From NCBI GenBank assembly GCA_030533405.1, contig JAUNJF010000005.1:33437-97436 (forward strand): a DNA stretch of 64,000 bases. Direction: 5' to 3'. The translations under genes were made by a program, and so were the position numbers. Under the pieces are notes generated by a model, which saw only the letters and a list, made by a program, of their open reading frames with translations, was not told the DNA's origin and did not search any database. The DNA is from Eubacteriales bacterium. GTDB taxonomy: Bacteria; Bacillota; Clostridia; Lachnospirales; Lachnospiraceae. Of this stretch, positions 27,034 through 36,299 are shown one piece after another; position 1 is the stretch's first letter; each line of letters opens with the position of its first letter.

Positions 27034-27069
27034 AATTATCTAAATTACATATTTTAGGAGGATGATATT

Positions 27070-27291
27070 ATGAAGAAGACATATAACGTAGAAGTGGATT
27101 GTGCCAATTGTGCTGCAAAGATGGAGGAGGCTACAAAAGCGGTAGCTGGTGTAAAAGATGCAACACTTAGTTTTATGACATTGAAGTTAAAGGTTGAATT
27201 TGAAGATGGAGCAGATGTGAATACTGTTATGCAGGAAGTGATAAAGGAATGTAAAAAGATTGAGCCTGACTGCGAAATCTTTTTGAAGTAA
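27070..27291 (+). CDS. Stand-alone heavy-metal-associated (HMA) domain protein
   Basis: 73 residues, a complete ferredoxin-like HMA domain. The metal motif is VDCANCAAKM (DCxxC), the acidic variant seen in zinc/cadmium ATPases rather than the MxCxxC of copper chaperones. TTAGGAGG precedes the ATG. It sits between the repressor and the P-type ATPase, which lacks its own HMA domain, so it probably delivers metal to the pump or acts as its detached regulatory domain. Confidence 0.92.
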   Translation: MKKTYNVEVDCANCAAKMEEATKAVAGVKDATLSFMTLKLKVEFEDGADVNTVMQEVIKECKKIEPDCEIFLK

Positions 27292-27356
27292 GAGGAACAC
27301 GAATGATTTGTGAAGCAAAGCAGGTGTTCGTACATAGTTATGAGGGAGTGAGGATG

Positions 27357-29237
27357 ATGACACCAAAGCAGAAAAAGACATTGTATCGAATTATAATTAC
27401 CACTGTGTTATTGGTTGCGGTTTCAATTGTAGAGTCACAATGTGGATTGCCAATTTGGGTGGTTGCAATATTATATTTGATTCCGTATTTTATTATTGGA
27501 AATGACATTTTGAAAAAAGCATGGAAGGGAATCAGGAATCGTCAGGTTTTTGATGAGAATTTTCTGATGGCAGTTGCTACAGTAGGTGCGCTGTTGCTTT
27601 GTGAATTCCGTGAGAGTGTTGCGGTTATGCTTTTTTATCAAATTGGAGAGCTGTTTCAGGCGTGTGCTGTTGGAAAAAGTCGTCGTAATATTGCAGCATT
27701 AATGGATATTCGACCAGATTATGCAAATGTCATGGTGGATGGTAAATTAGAACAGGTTGATCCAGATGATGTTGAAATTGGAACGGAGATTATTGTGAAT
27801 CCTGGAGAGCGTGTCCCAATTGACGGTATCATTGTGGAAGGAAACACAACCCTCGATACAAGTGCATTGACTGGTGAAAGTGTTCCTAGAAAAGCGGAAA
27901 CTGGAGCAGAAGTCATCAGTGGTTGTATTAATATGTCAGGTGTGATCAAAATACAGACAACCAAGGAATTTGGAGATTCTACTGTATCGAAGATTTTAGA
28001 TTTGGTAGAGAATTCTAGTATGAAAAAATCTCGCTCAGAGAACTTTATTACAAAGTTTGCAAAATACTATACGCCAGCAGTATGTTATGCAGCGTTGGCA
28101 TTAGCGGTGTTACCGCCGATTGTGAATTTGATTTTAGGAAATGGGGCACAGTGGGGTGTTTGGATTATTCGAGCACTTACATTCCTGGTTATTAGTTGTC
28201 CATGTGCATTGGTTATTTCCATTCCACTTAGTTTTTTTGGTGGAATAGGATGTGCATCGAAACATGGTGTTTTAATTAAGGGTTCTAATTATTTGGAGAC
28301 ACTTGCTGACACAAAATATGTTGTGTTTGATAAAACAGGAACATTGACGAAAGGTGTATTTGAAGTAAACCATGTATATCCAGAAGATGGATTTGAAGAA
28401 GCACAATTGTTGTTTTATGCAGCGCATGCAGAGAGTGGTTCCAGCCATCCGATTAGCGTGAGTCTAAAACGAGCATATCATGAGGATATTGCATATGAGA
28501 AAGTCAGTGGCGTAGAAGAGATTGCAGGACACGGTGTACAGGCGATTGTAGATGGTGTGAAGGTAGCAGCGGGAAATGCAAAGCTTATGAAGAAAAATGG
28601 TTGCACCATCACAAAAGAATACGATGAGGGAACAGTTGTTTATATCGCAGTGGATGGAAAATATGCAGGTTGTGTAACCATTGCGGATGTTGTAAAGGAT
28701 ACCTCAAAGCAGGCAATTAAGATATTGAAACAAAATGGAATTCGTAAGACAGTAATGCTTACTGGTGATACGAAAAAAACTGCGGAGCAGGTAGCGGCAG
28801 AACTTGGAATTGATATTGTAAAGAGTGAATTGTTACCAGCAGATAAGGTGTCTGAGGTAGAGAACTTATTGGCAAGCAAAGCCGATAAAGAAAAGCTTGC
28901 GTTTGTTGGTGACGGAATCAACGATGCACCAGTGCTTTCTAGAGCAGATATCGGAATTGCGATGGGAGGTCTAGGATCTGATGCTGCAATTGAAGCTGCA
29001 GATTTGGTTTTGATGGATGATGATCCAGCTAAAATTGGACTTGCCATGAAGATTTCAAGAAAAACACTTCGAATTGTAAAGCAGAATATTGCGATTGCAT
29101 TGGTAATTAAAGCAGTTTGTTTGATTCTGGGTGCAGTTGGTATTGCGAATATGTGGCTTGCGATTTTTGCAGATGTAGGTGTTATGGTGTTAGCCGTATT
29201 AAATGCAACAAGAGCATTACGTATATCGAATCAATAA
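27357..29237 (+). CDS. Zinc/cadmium-exporting P-type ATPase
   Basis: 626 residues from the ATG at 27357 (GAGGGAG 8 bases upstream; ATG at 27354 equally possible, and an in-frame start at 27303 lacks a ribosome site). It is a P1B ATPase: TGESVPRKAE in the actuator, CPCALVIS in the metal-binding membrane helix, DKTGTLTKG with the phosphorylated Asp, SSHPISVSL (HP locus) and GDGINDAPVLSRADIGIAMG. The last membrane pair has an Asp in FADVGVMVL, typical of Zn/Cd/Pb pumps (CadA/ZntA). No N-terminal HMA domain is present; it is provided by the gene at 27070. It expels zinc or cadmium from the cytoplasm. Confidence 0.95.
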   Translation: MTPKQKKTLYRIIITTVLLVAVSIVESQCGLPIWVVAILYLIPYFIIGNDILKKAWKGIRNRQVFDENFLMAVATVGALLLCEFRESVAVMLFYQIGELFQACAVGKSRRNIAALMDIRPDYANVMVDGKLEQVDPDDVEIGTEIIVNPGERVPIDGIIVEGNTTLDTSALTGESVPRKAETGAEVISGCINMSGVIKIQTTKEFGDSTVSKILDLVENSSMKKSRSENFITKFAKYYTPAVCYAALALAVLPPIVNLILGNGAQWGVWIIRALTFLVISCPCALVISIPLSFFGGIGCASKHGVLIKGSNYLETLADTKYVVFDKTGTLTKGVFEVNHVYPEDGFEEAQLLFYAAHAESGSSHPISVSLKRAYHEDIAYEKVSGVEEIAGHGVQAIVDGVKVAAGNAKLMKKNGCTITKEYDEGTVVYIAVDGKYAGCVTIADVVKDTSKQAIKILKQNGIRKTVMLTGDTKKTAEQVAAELGIDIVKSELLPADKVSEVENLLASKADKEKLAFVGDGINDAPVLSRADIGIAMGGLGSDAAIEAADLVLMDDDPAKIGLAMKISRKTLRIVKQNIAIALVIKAVCLILGAVGIANMWLAIFADVGVMVLAVLNATRALRISNQ

Positions 29238-29250
29238 AATATGGATGAAT

Positions 29251-29284
29251 AAAGGTGATGTGCATACTCTGCACATCACCTTTT
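29251..29284 (+). terminator. Terminator-like hairpin after the P-type ATPase
   Basis: AAAGGTGATGTGCA (29251-29264) pairs with TGCACATCACCTTT (29270-29283). The T-run is only four bases and the Nudix ribosome site begins right after, so it may partly terminate or process the RNA. Confidence 0.7.
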
Positions 29285-29297
29285 GGTAGGAGGAAAT

Positions 29298-29798
29298 ATG
29301 AAAAGTAATCTAACGACACTTTGTTATATTGAAAAGGATAATCAGTATCTGATGATGCATCGTGTAAAAAAGAAAAAAGATATTAATAAAGATAAATGGA
29401 TTGGTGTAGGTGGTCATTTTGAAGCAGATGAAACGCCAGAAGAGTGTTTGCTGAGAGAGGTGCGAGAGGAAACGGGGTTGCGGCTTATCAGTTGGCGACT
29501 TCGTGGAATTATTACATTTATTTCGGATCAGTGGCAAACGGAATATATGTTTTTATATACTGCGGATGCATTTGAAGGAACATTATCAACCGATGAAAAA
29601 GGGATTGCATTTGATTGTGAAGAAGGTAAACTGGAATGGGTAGATAAAGCTGATGTATATGATTTACCAATATGGGAGGGAGATAAAATTTTCTTTCGAT
29701 TATTAGAGACAAGAGATACTGTTTTTTCATTAAAAATTAAATATCAGGGTGATTGTCTTGTTGAAGCTGTATTAGATGGAAAAACGTACGAGGGTTAG
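29298..29798 (+). CDS. Nudix hydrolase (MutT-like)
   Basis: 166 residues from the ATG at 29298 (AGGAGGAAAT directly upstream). The Nudix box GGHFEADETPEECLLREVRE continuing ETGL matches Gx5Ex7REUxEExGU with all acidic residues. The short C-terminal part is like that of 8-oxo-dGTP or related NDP-hydrolases in Firmicutes. The family splits nucleoside diphosphates linked to X; the physiological substrate cannot be told. Confidence 0.9.
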   Translation: MKSNLTTLCYIEKDNQYLMMHRVKKKKDINKDKWIGVGGHFEADETPEECLLREVREETGLRLISWRLRGIITFISDQWQTEYMFLYTADAFEGTLSTDEKGIAFDCEEGKLEWVDKADVYDLPIWEGDKIFFRLLETRDTVFSLKIKYQGDCLVEAVLDGKTYEG

Positions 29799-29836
29799 TG
29801 GATATGGTGACTGGAAGGGAAGATATATAAATGAAA

Positions 29837-29900
29837 AAGGGCTGTCGCATTGGTAATATGTACTCTGAATCATAGGTGCATATGAATGCGACAGCTCTTA
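29837..29900. terminator. Bidirectional terminator between Nudix and GH13
   Basis: AGGGCTGTCGCATT (29838-29851) pairs with AATGCGACAGCTCT (29885-29898), with A-run on the left and T-rich tail on the right. The 33-base loop is unusually long. Confidence 0.75.
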
Positions 29901-29949
29901 TTTTACTTTATACGAAAGCTTTTTGTACTTGTGCAAGTATGGATTGTGA

Positions 29950-31704
29950 TTAACGGAAGCTCTTTACCCAGTTGATTAAGGAGTCATGATACACATTGTC
30001 CATAACATCTTTTCGCATCTGATCAGTGATTGGTCCGTTCTTTTCCATGATGGCAAGAATGGCTTCCTGTAATCCGGCGATTTTACCTTTTTCAAATGCA
30101 AGCTGTTCCTGATCAAATGTGGTTTGAACTGTTGTATCAGCTACTTGTTCTACAATAGGTTCAGGTTCTGCTACTGCTTCGGCAGGTTCACTTGTTGCTT
30201 CGATCATAGCTTCTGATACAGTTTCTTCTACTGTTTCAGGTGTTGAAACTACAATGTTTTCTGTGACAGTTTCAGGTGTTGCTTCTGCACATGTGACTTC
30301 CATGCTCGTGTTTTCAGAAGCATTGGAGGTTTCATTTGCCACGCATGTTGTATCCAGATTGCATGGAAGCCAGATGTCGCCACTGTTTGCTTTCACATTT
30401 ACACAAATGGTACCATTGTTGACAGATACCTTTTCACCAGAAAGCGCACCGACATATTCGGCAACATTTCCAGCTGGCAATGTCATTGTATAATCACTGT
30501 CGTCATTATTGACCGTGATTACAATGCTGTCGCCATTGTGATTTCTTGAAAATGCGTATTGGCGGTTGGTTAATAATAATTCGTTGTAATCACCATAAGA
30601 TAAGGCTTTACACATTTGACGTGTTTTTCCAAGCTGCGAAATTAATTTGGTGCAGTCGTTATTATAAATGGCATCCTTGTAATCTGTTAAATTGAGTGCT
30701 GGACGAAGAGAGGCATCAGAGTGATGTTCTTTACGTCCTTCGATTCCAAATTCGGAACCATAATAAATAGAAGGAACACCAGGTAACGTATATTCTAATA
30801 TATGAACTGGCTTAAAATGTGCTTTGTTATTGAGCTTTGTATAAATACGTTCTACATCGTGATTGTCTACAAAGTTGTATAATTTTAATCCGTCTGGACG
30901 ATTACCACCCATTCCATAAAGTCTTTTTACTGTATGTGCGATTTCAAAGAAATTATGGTCGTTATGTCCGGAATACAACGCTTTGTGTAAATGATAGTTG
31001 GTAACAGAGTGAAGTGTACCCTCATTTACCCAACGTGTGTAATCTCCGTGGATGACTTCTCCCATTAACCAAAAATCAGGTTTTACTTCGTTTGCTACAC
31101 CGCGCAATGCCTGCATATAGCTGAAATCCAAAACATCTGCTGCATCTAAACGGATGCCATCGATATCAAATTCGCTAACCCAAAAGCGAATGACATCGCA
31201 GATGTAATCGCGGACAGCGGGATTATGTTGATTTAATTTAACAAGTAAGTTATACCCACCCCAGTTTTCATAGGAAAATCCATCGTTGTATTCTGTGTTT
31301 CCGTAGAAATTGACATTGCAATACCAGTCTTTGTATTGTGAATTTTCGCGATTTTGCTGAATGTCTTTAAATGCAAAGAAATCGCGACCTGTGTGGTTAA
31401 ACACGCCATCTAAAATAACTTTGATACCGCTCTCATGACATTTTGCTACAAAGTTGGTTAAGTCTTTGTTGTCGCCGAGTCGACTATCCAATTTTTTGTA
31501 GTCTGTGGTTTCATAACCATGTCCAACTGATTCAAAAAGAGGACCGATATAAAGTGCATTACATCCGATTTCTTTAATGTGTGAAATCCAAGGAAGCAAT
31601 GTGTTTAAACGGTGCTCCGCAGGTCCGTAAGAATTAGTGGATGGTGCACCAGTAAGTCCTAATGGGTATATGTGATAAAAAACTGCTTCGTCGTACCAAG
31701 CCAT
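29950..31704 (-). CDS. GH13 alpha-amylase-family enzyme with long C-terminal tail
   Basis: 584 residues, no signal peptide. The GH13 barrel shows conserved region I DGVFNHTG (about 98), region II DGIRLDAADVL (nucleophile Asp, about 187), region III LMGEVIHGD (acid/base Glu, about 217) and region IV FVDNHDVER (about 280), followed by the short C-domain to about 450. From about 455 to 525 comes a Thr/Glu/Val-rich low-complexity tail (repeated ETV and EAT), ending in a helical segment (EKGKIAGLQEAILAIMEKNG). The barrel resembles intracellular cyclomaltodextrinase/maltogenic types acting on short alpha-glucans. The tail has no known function. GGGGGAGG precedes the ATG. Confidence 0.88.
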   Translation of the reverse strand: MAWYDEAVFYHIYPLGLTGAPSTNSYGPAEHRLNTLLPWISHIKEIGCNALYIGPLFESVGHGYETTDYKKLDSRLGDNKDLTNFVAKCHESGIKVILDGVFNHTGRDFFAFKDIQQNRENSQYKDWYCNVNFYGNTEYNDGFSYENWGGYNLLVKLNQHNPAVRDYICDVIRFWVSEFDIDGIRLDAADVLDFSYMQALRGVANEVKPDFWLMGEVIHGDYTRWVNEGTLHSVTNYHLHKALYSGHNDHNFFEIAHTVKRLYGMGGNRPDGLKLYNFVDNHDVERIYTKLNNKAHFKPVHILEYTLPGVPSIYYGSEFGIEGRKEHHSDASLRPALNLTDYKDAIYNNDCTKLISQLGKTRQMCKALSYGDYNELLLTNRQYAFSRNHNGDSIVITVNNDDSDYTMTLPAGNVAEYVGALSGEKVSVNNGTICVNVKANSGDIWLPCNLDTTCVANETSNASENTSMEVTCAEATPETVTENIVVSTPETVEETVSEAMIEATSEPAEAVAEPEPIVEQVADTTVQTTFDQEQLAFEKGKIAGLQEAILAIMEKNGPITDQMRKDVMDNVYHDSLINWVKSFR

Positions 31705-31845
31705 GATGAAATCCTCCCCCTATGTTGTAAAAATATTTATAATATATTATATCACAAAATAATAGAGGAAACAAAAGAAATGACGATTGAAAAATGCGAC
31801 AAGATACAATAAAATAGAAAAAAATACAAAAAGGTAGGGCATGAT

Positions 31846-32991
31846 ATGATAGATACATCGGATTTTAGCAGACATAATTTGGATAAAAACAGATATATGT
31901 TAACGGGGCAATTGCGTCAGCAGGGATATGATTGGTGGTGGCATTCATTTACTGGCATCCATAAGAAAACAGGAAAAGAGAAAGCTTTTTTTATTGAGTT
32001 TTTTGTGTGTAATCCTGCACTTGGAGGAGAACAACCGATATTTGGACAGCTTACCAAGAACCAGCAGGAAGGAAAAAAACCATCTTATCTTATGGTTAAG
32101 GCTGGATGCTGGGGAACCGATGCAAAACAGATTCATCGTTTTTTTGCGTGGGATGACGTAGAGGTGGAGTATGGAATTCCGTTTGCAATTCGCGCAGAGG
32201 ATTGTTATGCTACGGAAAATCGTTTGCAGGGAAGTGTGTGTGTGGATGCGAAGGATGTGAAGAAGCATCCAGAATATATGTGTGATGCAGGACAGATGCA
32301 GTGGGATTTGCGTGTGAAAAAGGAGATTCCATTTAATGTAGGTTATGGAACAAGTAAATTCCTTCGTAAAATCAATGCATTTGAAATGTACTGGCATGCG
32401 GAAGGAATGAAGACATTATACGAGGGTACAATTATGTTAGACGGTGAGGAGTATGAGGTGATTCCAGAACGGTCATATGGTTATGCAGATAAAAACTGGG
32501 GTGCGAATTTTACAACACCATGGGTGTGGTTATCTTCTAATCATTTAAAAAGCAAGAAGACGGGAAAAATGTTAGAAAATAGTGTCTTTGATATTGGTGG
32601 CGGAAAACCAAGAGTATTTGGTATCCCATTGAATCGAATTCTGCTTGGTGCATTTTACTATGAAGGTGAGCGGATTGAGTTTAACTTCTCCAAATTATGG
32701 ACAGGTGCAAAAACCAAGTTTGCATGTCATGAGACAGAGGATGAGATTGTTTGGCATGTACAGCAGGAAAATAGAAAGTACATTATGTTAACTAATATTC
32801 ACTGTAAAAAGGAAGAAATGTTATTGATTAATTATGAAGCTCCAGATGGAACGAAGAAGCACAATCGTTTATGGAATGGAGGAACAGGACGCGGATATAT
32901 CAGACTATATAAAAAGGGGAAAGATAGTGTAGAATTTGTAGATGAGATTATCGTAAGTCATGTTGGATGCGAATATGGCGAAATGAATTAG
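31846..32991 (+). CDS. Tocopherol-cyclase-like protein of unknown role
   Basis: 381 residues, no signal peptide. The sequence resembles the tocopherol cyclase-like family found in several Clostridia: RSYGYADKNWGANFTTPWVW in the middle, with a first half containing GYDWWWHSFTGI and FFIEFFVCNP. The fold is a pair of beta-barrel (lipocalin-like) halves. Anaerobes make no tocopherol, so the real substrate is unknown; binding or modifying a lipid is a guess. AAGGTAGGG precedes the ATG. It is divergent from the GH13 gene (141 bases). Confidence 0.65.
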   Translation: MIDTSDFSRHNLDKNRYMLTGQLRQQGYDWWWHSFTGIHKKTGKEKAFFIEFFVCNPALGGEQPIFGQLTKNQQEGKKPSYLMVKAGCWGTDAKQIHRFFAWDDVEVEYGIPFAIRAEDCYATENRLQGSVCVDAKDVKKHPEYMCDAGQMQWDLRVKKEIPFNVGYGTSKFLRKINAFEMYWHAEGMKTLYEGTIMLDGEEYEVIPERSYGYADKNWGANFTTPWVWLSSNHLKSKKTGKMLENSVFDIGGGKPRVFGIPLNRILLGAFYYEGERIEFNFSKLWTGAKTKFACHETEDEIVWHVQQENRKYIMLTNIHCKKEEMLLINYEAPDGTKKHNRLWNGGTGRGYIRLYKKGKDSVEFVDEIIVSHVGCEYGEMN

Positions 32992-33002
32992 CTATATTCT
33001 TG

Positions 33003-33041
33003 TTGCATCTTTAAACATACTGTGTTACACTATGACACAGT
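33003..33041 (+). promoter_or_regulatory. Promoter of the thiamine operon
   Basis: TTGCAT (33003-33008) and TACACT (33026-33031) are 17 bases apart, just before the TPP riboswitch. The -10 is embedded in an inverted repeat ACTGTGT (33019-33025)/ACACAGT (33035-33041). Confidence 0.7.
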
Positions 33042-33061
33042 TTCAAGGAACAATTAAATAA

Positions 33062-33148
33062 GGAACGGGGAGCTTGTTTGGCAGGCTGAGAGGAAGTAAT
33101 CAACTTCGACCCGCAACCTGATTTAGGTAATGCTAACGTAGGGATTCT
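33062..33148 (+). ncRNA. TPP (thiamine pyrophosphate) riboswitch
   Basis: The conserved THI-box sequences are present in order: GGGGAGC, GGCTGAGAGG, CGACCCGCAACCTGAT, then GGTAATGCTAACGTAGGGA. It lies between the promoter and thiC. The 269-base gap before thiC is filled by promoter, aptamer and terminator. Binding of TPP should lower expression of the whole operon. Confidence 0.96.
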
Positions 33149-33187
33149 GGATATAAAAAGTGGCTGATTGTGGAATGGATATTATTG

Positions 33188-33219
33188 AGAGCTCTCTGTG
33201 GATGCAGAGGGCTCTTTTG
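33188..33219 (+). terminator. Riboswitch-controlled terminator before thiC
   Basis: AGAGCTCTCTG (33188-33198) pairs with CAGAGGGCTCT (33205-33215) with one mismatch, followed by TTTT. It is placed as the expression platform of the TPP riboswitch. Confidence 0.75.
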
Positions 33220-33260
33220 TTGCTTGATTAGAAAAATATTTTAATATTATAAGGAGGTTT

Positions 33261-34568
33261 ATGATGAATTACACAACACAGATGGATGCTGCGCGCAAGG
33301 GAATTATTACAAAGGAAATGCAAGCGGTAGCAGAGTATGAGAAAATTGCGGTAGAAGAGATTCGTGATTTGGTAGCAAAGGGACAGGTCGCAATTCCTGC
33401 CAATAAGAATCACAAATGTTTAAAGCCATATGGAATTGGTGAACGCTTAAAAACGAAGATTAATGTAAATCTTGGTACATCAAAGGATTGTTTGGATTTG
33501 GATGTAGAAATGCAAAAAGTGAATGCTGCAATTGATATGGGTGCAGAGGCGATAATGGATTTAAGTTCATTTGGTGATACACAGAAGTTCCGTAGAAAAT
33601 TAACAAGTGAGTGTAGTGCAATTCTCGGAACTGTTCCGATTTATGATGCGGTTGTTTATTATAATCGTGCATTGAAGTCTATTACTTCAAGAGAATGGAT
33701 TGATGTAGTTCGTATGCATGCGGAAGATGGTGTGGATTTTATGACGATTCACTGTGGTATTAACAAAGATACAGCAAAGCGTTTTAAAGCTGCGAAACGT
33801 CATACCAACATTGTTTCTCGTGGTGGTTCTATTATCTTTGCTTGGATGGAGTTGACTGGAAATGAAAATCCATTTTACGAGTATTATGATGAAATTTTGG
33901 ATATTTGTAATGAGTATGATGTTACATTGAGTTTGGGTGATGCTTGTCGTCCGGGAAGTATCGAAGATGCTGGCGATATTGCACAGATTGAAGAACTTGT
34001 GAAATTAGGCGAATTGACACAGCGTGCCTGGGAGAAAAATGTACAGGTTATGATTGAAGGACCAGGACATATGCCTCTTAATCAGATTCAGGCGAATATG
34101 GAAATTCAAAAGACAATTTGTAAGGGTGCACCATTTTATGTGTTAGGGCCTTTGGTTACGGATGTGGCACCAGGTTATGACCATATTACAGCTGCAATTG
34201 GTGGTGCGATTGCGGCAACATATGGTGCGTCATTCCTTTGCTATGTAACACCAGCAGAGCATTTACGTCTTCCAACCGTTGAGGATGTTAAAGAAGGTAT
34301 TATTGCTTCTAAGATTGCAGCGCATGCAGCGGATGTAGCAAAGGGTGTGCCAGGTGCAAAGGACTGGGATTATCAGATGAGTGAGGCTCGTAGAGAGTTG
34401 GATTGGGAGAGACAGTTTAGCTTATGTATCGATGAAGAAAAAGCGAGACGTTATCGCGCAGAATCAACTCCAGAGCGTGAGGATACATGTACAATGTGTG
34501 GTAAGATGTGTGCTGTTCGAAATATCAATAAGATTCTCCGTGGAGAAGATGTTGATATTATGGATTAA
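33261..34568 (+). CDS. thiC: Phosphomethylpyrimidine synthase
   Basis: 435 residues. ThiC rearranges aminoimidazole ribotide to HMP phosphate using a radical SAM mechanism. [20 protein letters not shown] and [14 protein letters not shown] are family blocks, and the cluster motif [12 protein letters not shown] lies near the C-terminus. The enzyme is of the shorter clostridial type, lacking the long N-terminal extension of enterobacterial ThiC. AAGGAGG precedes ATGATG (33261 or 33264). First gene of the TPP-riboswitch operon; no thiD is visible in this window. Confidence 0.97.
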   Translation: MMNYTTQMDAARKGIITKEMQAVAEYEKIAVEEIRDLVAKGQVAIPANKNHKCLKPYGIGERLKTKINVNLGTSKDCLDLDVEMQKVNAAIDMGAEAIMDLSSFGDTQKFRRKLTSECSAILGTVPIYDAVVYYNRALKSITSREWIDVVRMHAEDGVDFMTIHCGINKDTAKRFKAAKRHTNIVSRGGSIIFAWMELTGNENPFYEYYDEILDICNEYDVTLSLGDACRPGSIEDAGDIAQIEELVKLGELTQRAWEKNVQVMIEGPGHMPLNQIQANMEIQKTICKGAPFYVLGPLVTDVAPGYDHITAAIGGAIAATYGASFLCYVTPAEHLRLPTVEDVKEGIIASKIAAHAADVAKGVPGAKDWDYQMSEARRELDWERQFSLCIDEEKARRYRAESTPEREDTCTMCGKMCAVRNINKILRGEDVDIMD

Positions 34569-34581
34569 TGGGAGGACATAT

Positions 34582-34776
34582 ATGGTAAAAATCAATGGAG
34601 AGCAATTGGATGTTGCGGGAAAAAGTGTTTTACAATATTTGCAGAGTGCAGATTATAATATGGAGCGTATTGTAGTAGAACGCAACATGGAAATTGTTCC
34701 AAAGACAGAATATGATACAACTGTATTTGAAGATGGAGACGAGATAGAAGTTGTCAGCTTTGTAGGAGGCGGTTGA
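34582..34776 (+). CDS. thiS: Sulfur carrier protein ThiS
   Basis: 64 residues from the ATG at 34582 (GGAGGACATAT upstream). It is a ubiquitin-like fold ending in EVVSFVGGG; the C-terminal Gly-Gly is adenylated by ThiF and thiocarboxylated to donate sulfur for the thiazole ring. The start was set by the ribosome site; a longer in-frame reading would run back into thiC. It ends 1 base before thiF. Confidence 0.95.
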   Translation: MVKINGEQLDVAGKSVLQYLQSADYNMERIVVERNMEIVPKTEYDTTVFEDGDEIEVVSFVGGG

Positions 34777-34777
34777 T

Positions 34778-35422
34778 ATGGAGCGTAATATTCCTACAAG
34801 GGAAGAAATGCAGGAAGCACTGATTAAAAGACATGGTGCTGAATTGCAAAAACGATTTTGTGAGGGATCTGTTGCAATTTGTGGATTGGGTGGACTGGGA
34901 TCTAATGTTGCGATTTCTTTGGCGAGAGCAGGCGTGGGCAGATTACATTTGATTGATTTTGATTGTGTGGATCTGTCTAATATGAATCGCCAGCAATATC
35001 AGGTGACGCAGATTGGAATGCCAAAAACAGAAGCTTTGGCGCATAATTTGGCGCAAATCGCACCATATGTGGATGTCAAAATCGATCAGGTAAAGGTAAC
35101 ACCTGAGAATTTGAAAGAGTTGTTAAAAGAGGAACAGATTATATGTGAGGCGTTTGATGTGGCGGAACAAAAGGCTATGCTGGTAAATGGTGTATTAAGC
35201 ACATTTCCTGATAAATTTTTAGTTGCCGCATCGGGTATGGCTGGAATGGATTGCGGTAATCTGATTCAGACCAAGAGAATGCTGAAACGCTTTTATATGT
35301 GTGGTGATGGTGTCAGTGATGTGGCAGATGGAATTGGACTTGTCGCCCCACGTGTTATGTTGTGTGCAGCACAGCAGGCACACACAATTTTAAGAATTTT
35401 AGCTGGACAATATGAAGTGTGA
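34778..35422 (+). CDS. thiF: ThiS adenylyltransferase
   Basis: 214 residues. ThiF activates the C-terminus of ThiS with ATP. The nucleotide-binding start ICGLGGLGSNVAISLARAGV and LIDFDCVDLSNMNRQQY are characteristic of E1-like enzymes. It is short (E. coli ThiF is about 250) and lacks the CxxC zinc pairs, as in the clostridial ThiF type. AGGAGG within the end of thiS serves it. Confidence 0.93.
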   Translation: MERNIPTREEMQEALIKRHGAELQKRFCEGSVAICGLGGLGSNVAISLARAGVGRLHLIDFDCVDLSNMNRQQYQVTQIGMPKTEALAHNLAQIAPYVDVKIDQVKVTPENLKELLKEEQIICEAFDVAEQKAMLVNGVLSTFPDKFLVAASGMAGMDCGNLIQTKRMLKRFYMCGDGVSDVADGIGLVAPRVMLCAAQQAHTILRILAGQYEV

Positions 35423-35476
35423 GGGTATTACCTCATGTGATTTGTTCAGGTAATTAAAAAAGGAGATAAAGTAGAA

Positions 35477-36244
35477 ATGGAAGATAAATTAATAATCGGT
35501 GGACATGAGTTTCATTCCAGATTTATTTTGGGTTCTGGAAAGTATTCACTTCGTTTGATTGAAGCTGCAGTACGCGATGCAGGTGCAGAATTGATTACAT
35601 TGGCAGTTCGCCGTGCAAATACAAAGGAGCAGGAGAATATTTTAGATTATATTCCGGAAGGTGTAACATTACTTCCAAATACTTCTGGTGCAAGAGATGC
35701 AAAGGAAGCGGTTCGTATTGCAAGACTTGCAAGAGAACTTGGTTGCGGTAACTTTGTGAAAGTGGAGATTATGAAGGATTCTAAGTATTTGTTGCCAGAT
35801 AACTATGAAACCATTAAGGCAACAGAGATTTTAGCAAAGGAAGGCTTTGTTGTTATGCCATATATGTATCCAGATTTGAATGTGGCAAGAGATTTGGTAA
35901 ATGCTGGAGCTGCCTCTATCATGCCTCTTGCTTCGCCAATTGGTTCGAATAAGGGATTGGCAACAAAGGATTTTATTGAAATTTTAATTCAGGAAATTGA
36001 TTTGCCAATTATTGTGGATGCAGGTATTGGTCGTCCATCTCAGGCTTGTGAGGCGATGGAAATGGGTGCTGCAGCGATTATGGCTAATACAGCATTGGCT
36101 ACAGCTGGAGATTTGCCAATGATGGCATCTGCATTCCGTCAGGCAATTGAGGCAGGCAGAAAGGCATATTTGTCTGGTCTTGGAAGAGTTGTGGCAAGAG
36201 GAGCGGTTGCTTCTGATCCGTTGACGGGATTTTTACATGACTAA
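35477..36244 (+). CDS. thiG: Thiazole synthase
   Basis: 255 residues, normal length. ThiG builds the thiazole phosphate from deoxyxylulose phosphate, ThiS-thiocarboxylate and iminoacetate. [20 protein letters not shown] at the start, [10 protein letters not shown] with the nearby Schiff-base region, [16 protein letters not shown] and [20 protein letters not shown] are typical. AAAAAGGAGAT precedes the ATG. The 54-base gap from thiF holds a small ATTACCT/AGGTAAT hairpin. Confidence 0.97.
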   Translation: MEDKLIIGGHEFHSRFILGSGKYSLRLIEAAVRDAGAELITLAVRRANTKEQENILDYIPEGVTLLPNTSGARDAKEAVRIARLARELGCGNFVKVEIMKDSKYLLPDNYETIKATEILAKEGFVVMPYMYPDLNVARDLVNAGAASIMPLASPIGSNKGLATKDFIEILIQEIDLPIIVDAGIGRPSQACEAMEMGAAAIMANTALATAGDLPMMASAFRQAIEAGRKAYLSGLGRVVARGAVASDPLTGFLHD

Positions 36245-36299
36245 GAAGTGATAAAGGTATGATATTTAAGTAGATTTTCTACCAAAAAAGGGAGGAAAC

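Noticed and set aside
27303-27356. N-terminal extension of the P-type ATPase
   Set aside because: The 18 extra codons lack a ribosome site and do not encode an HMA domain, while GAGGGAG fits the ATG at 27354/27357.
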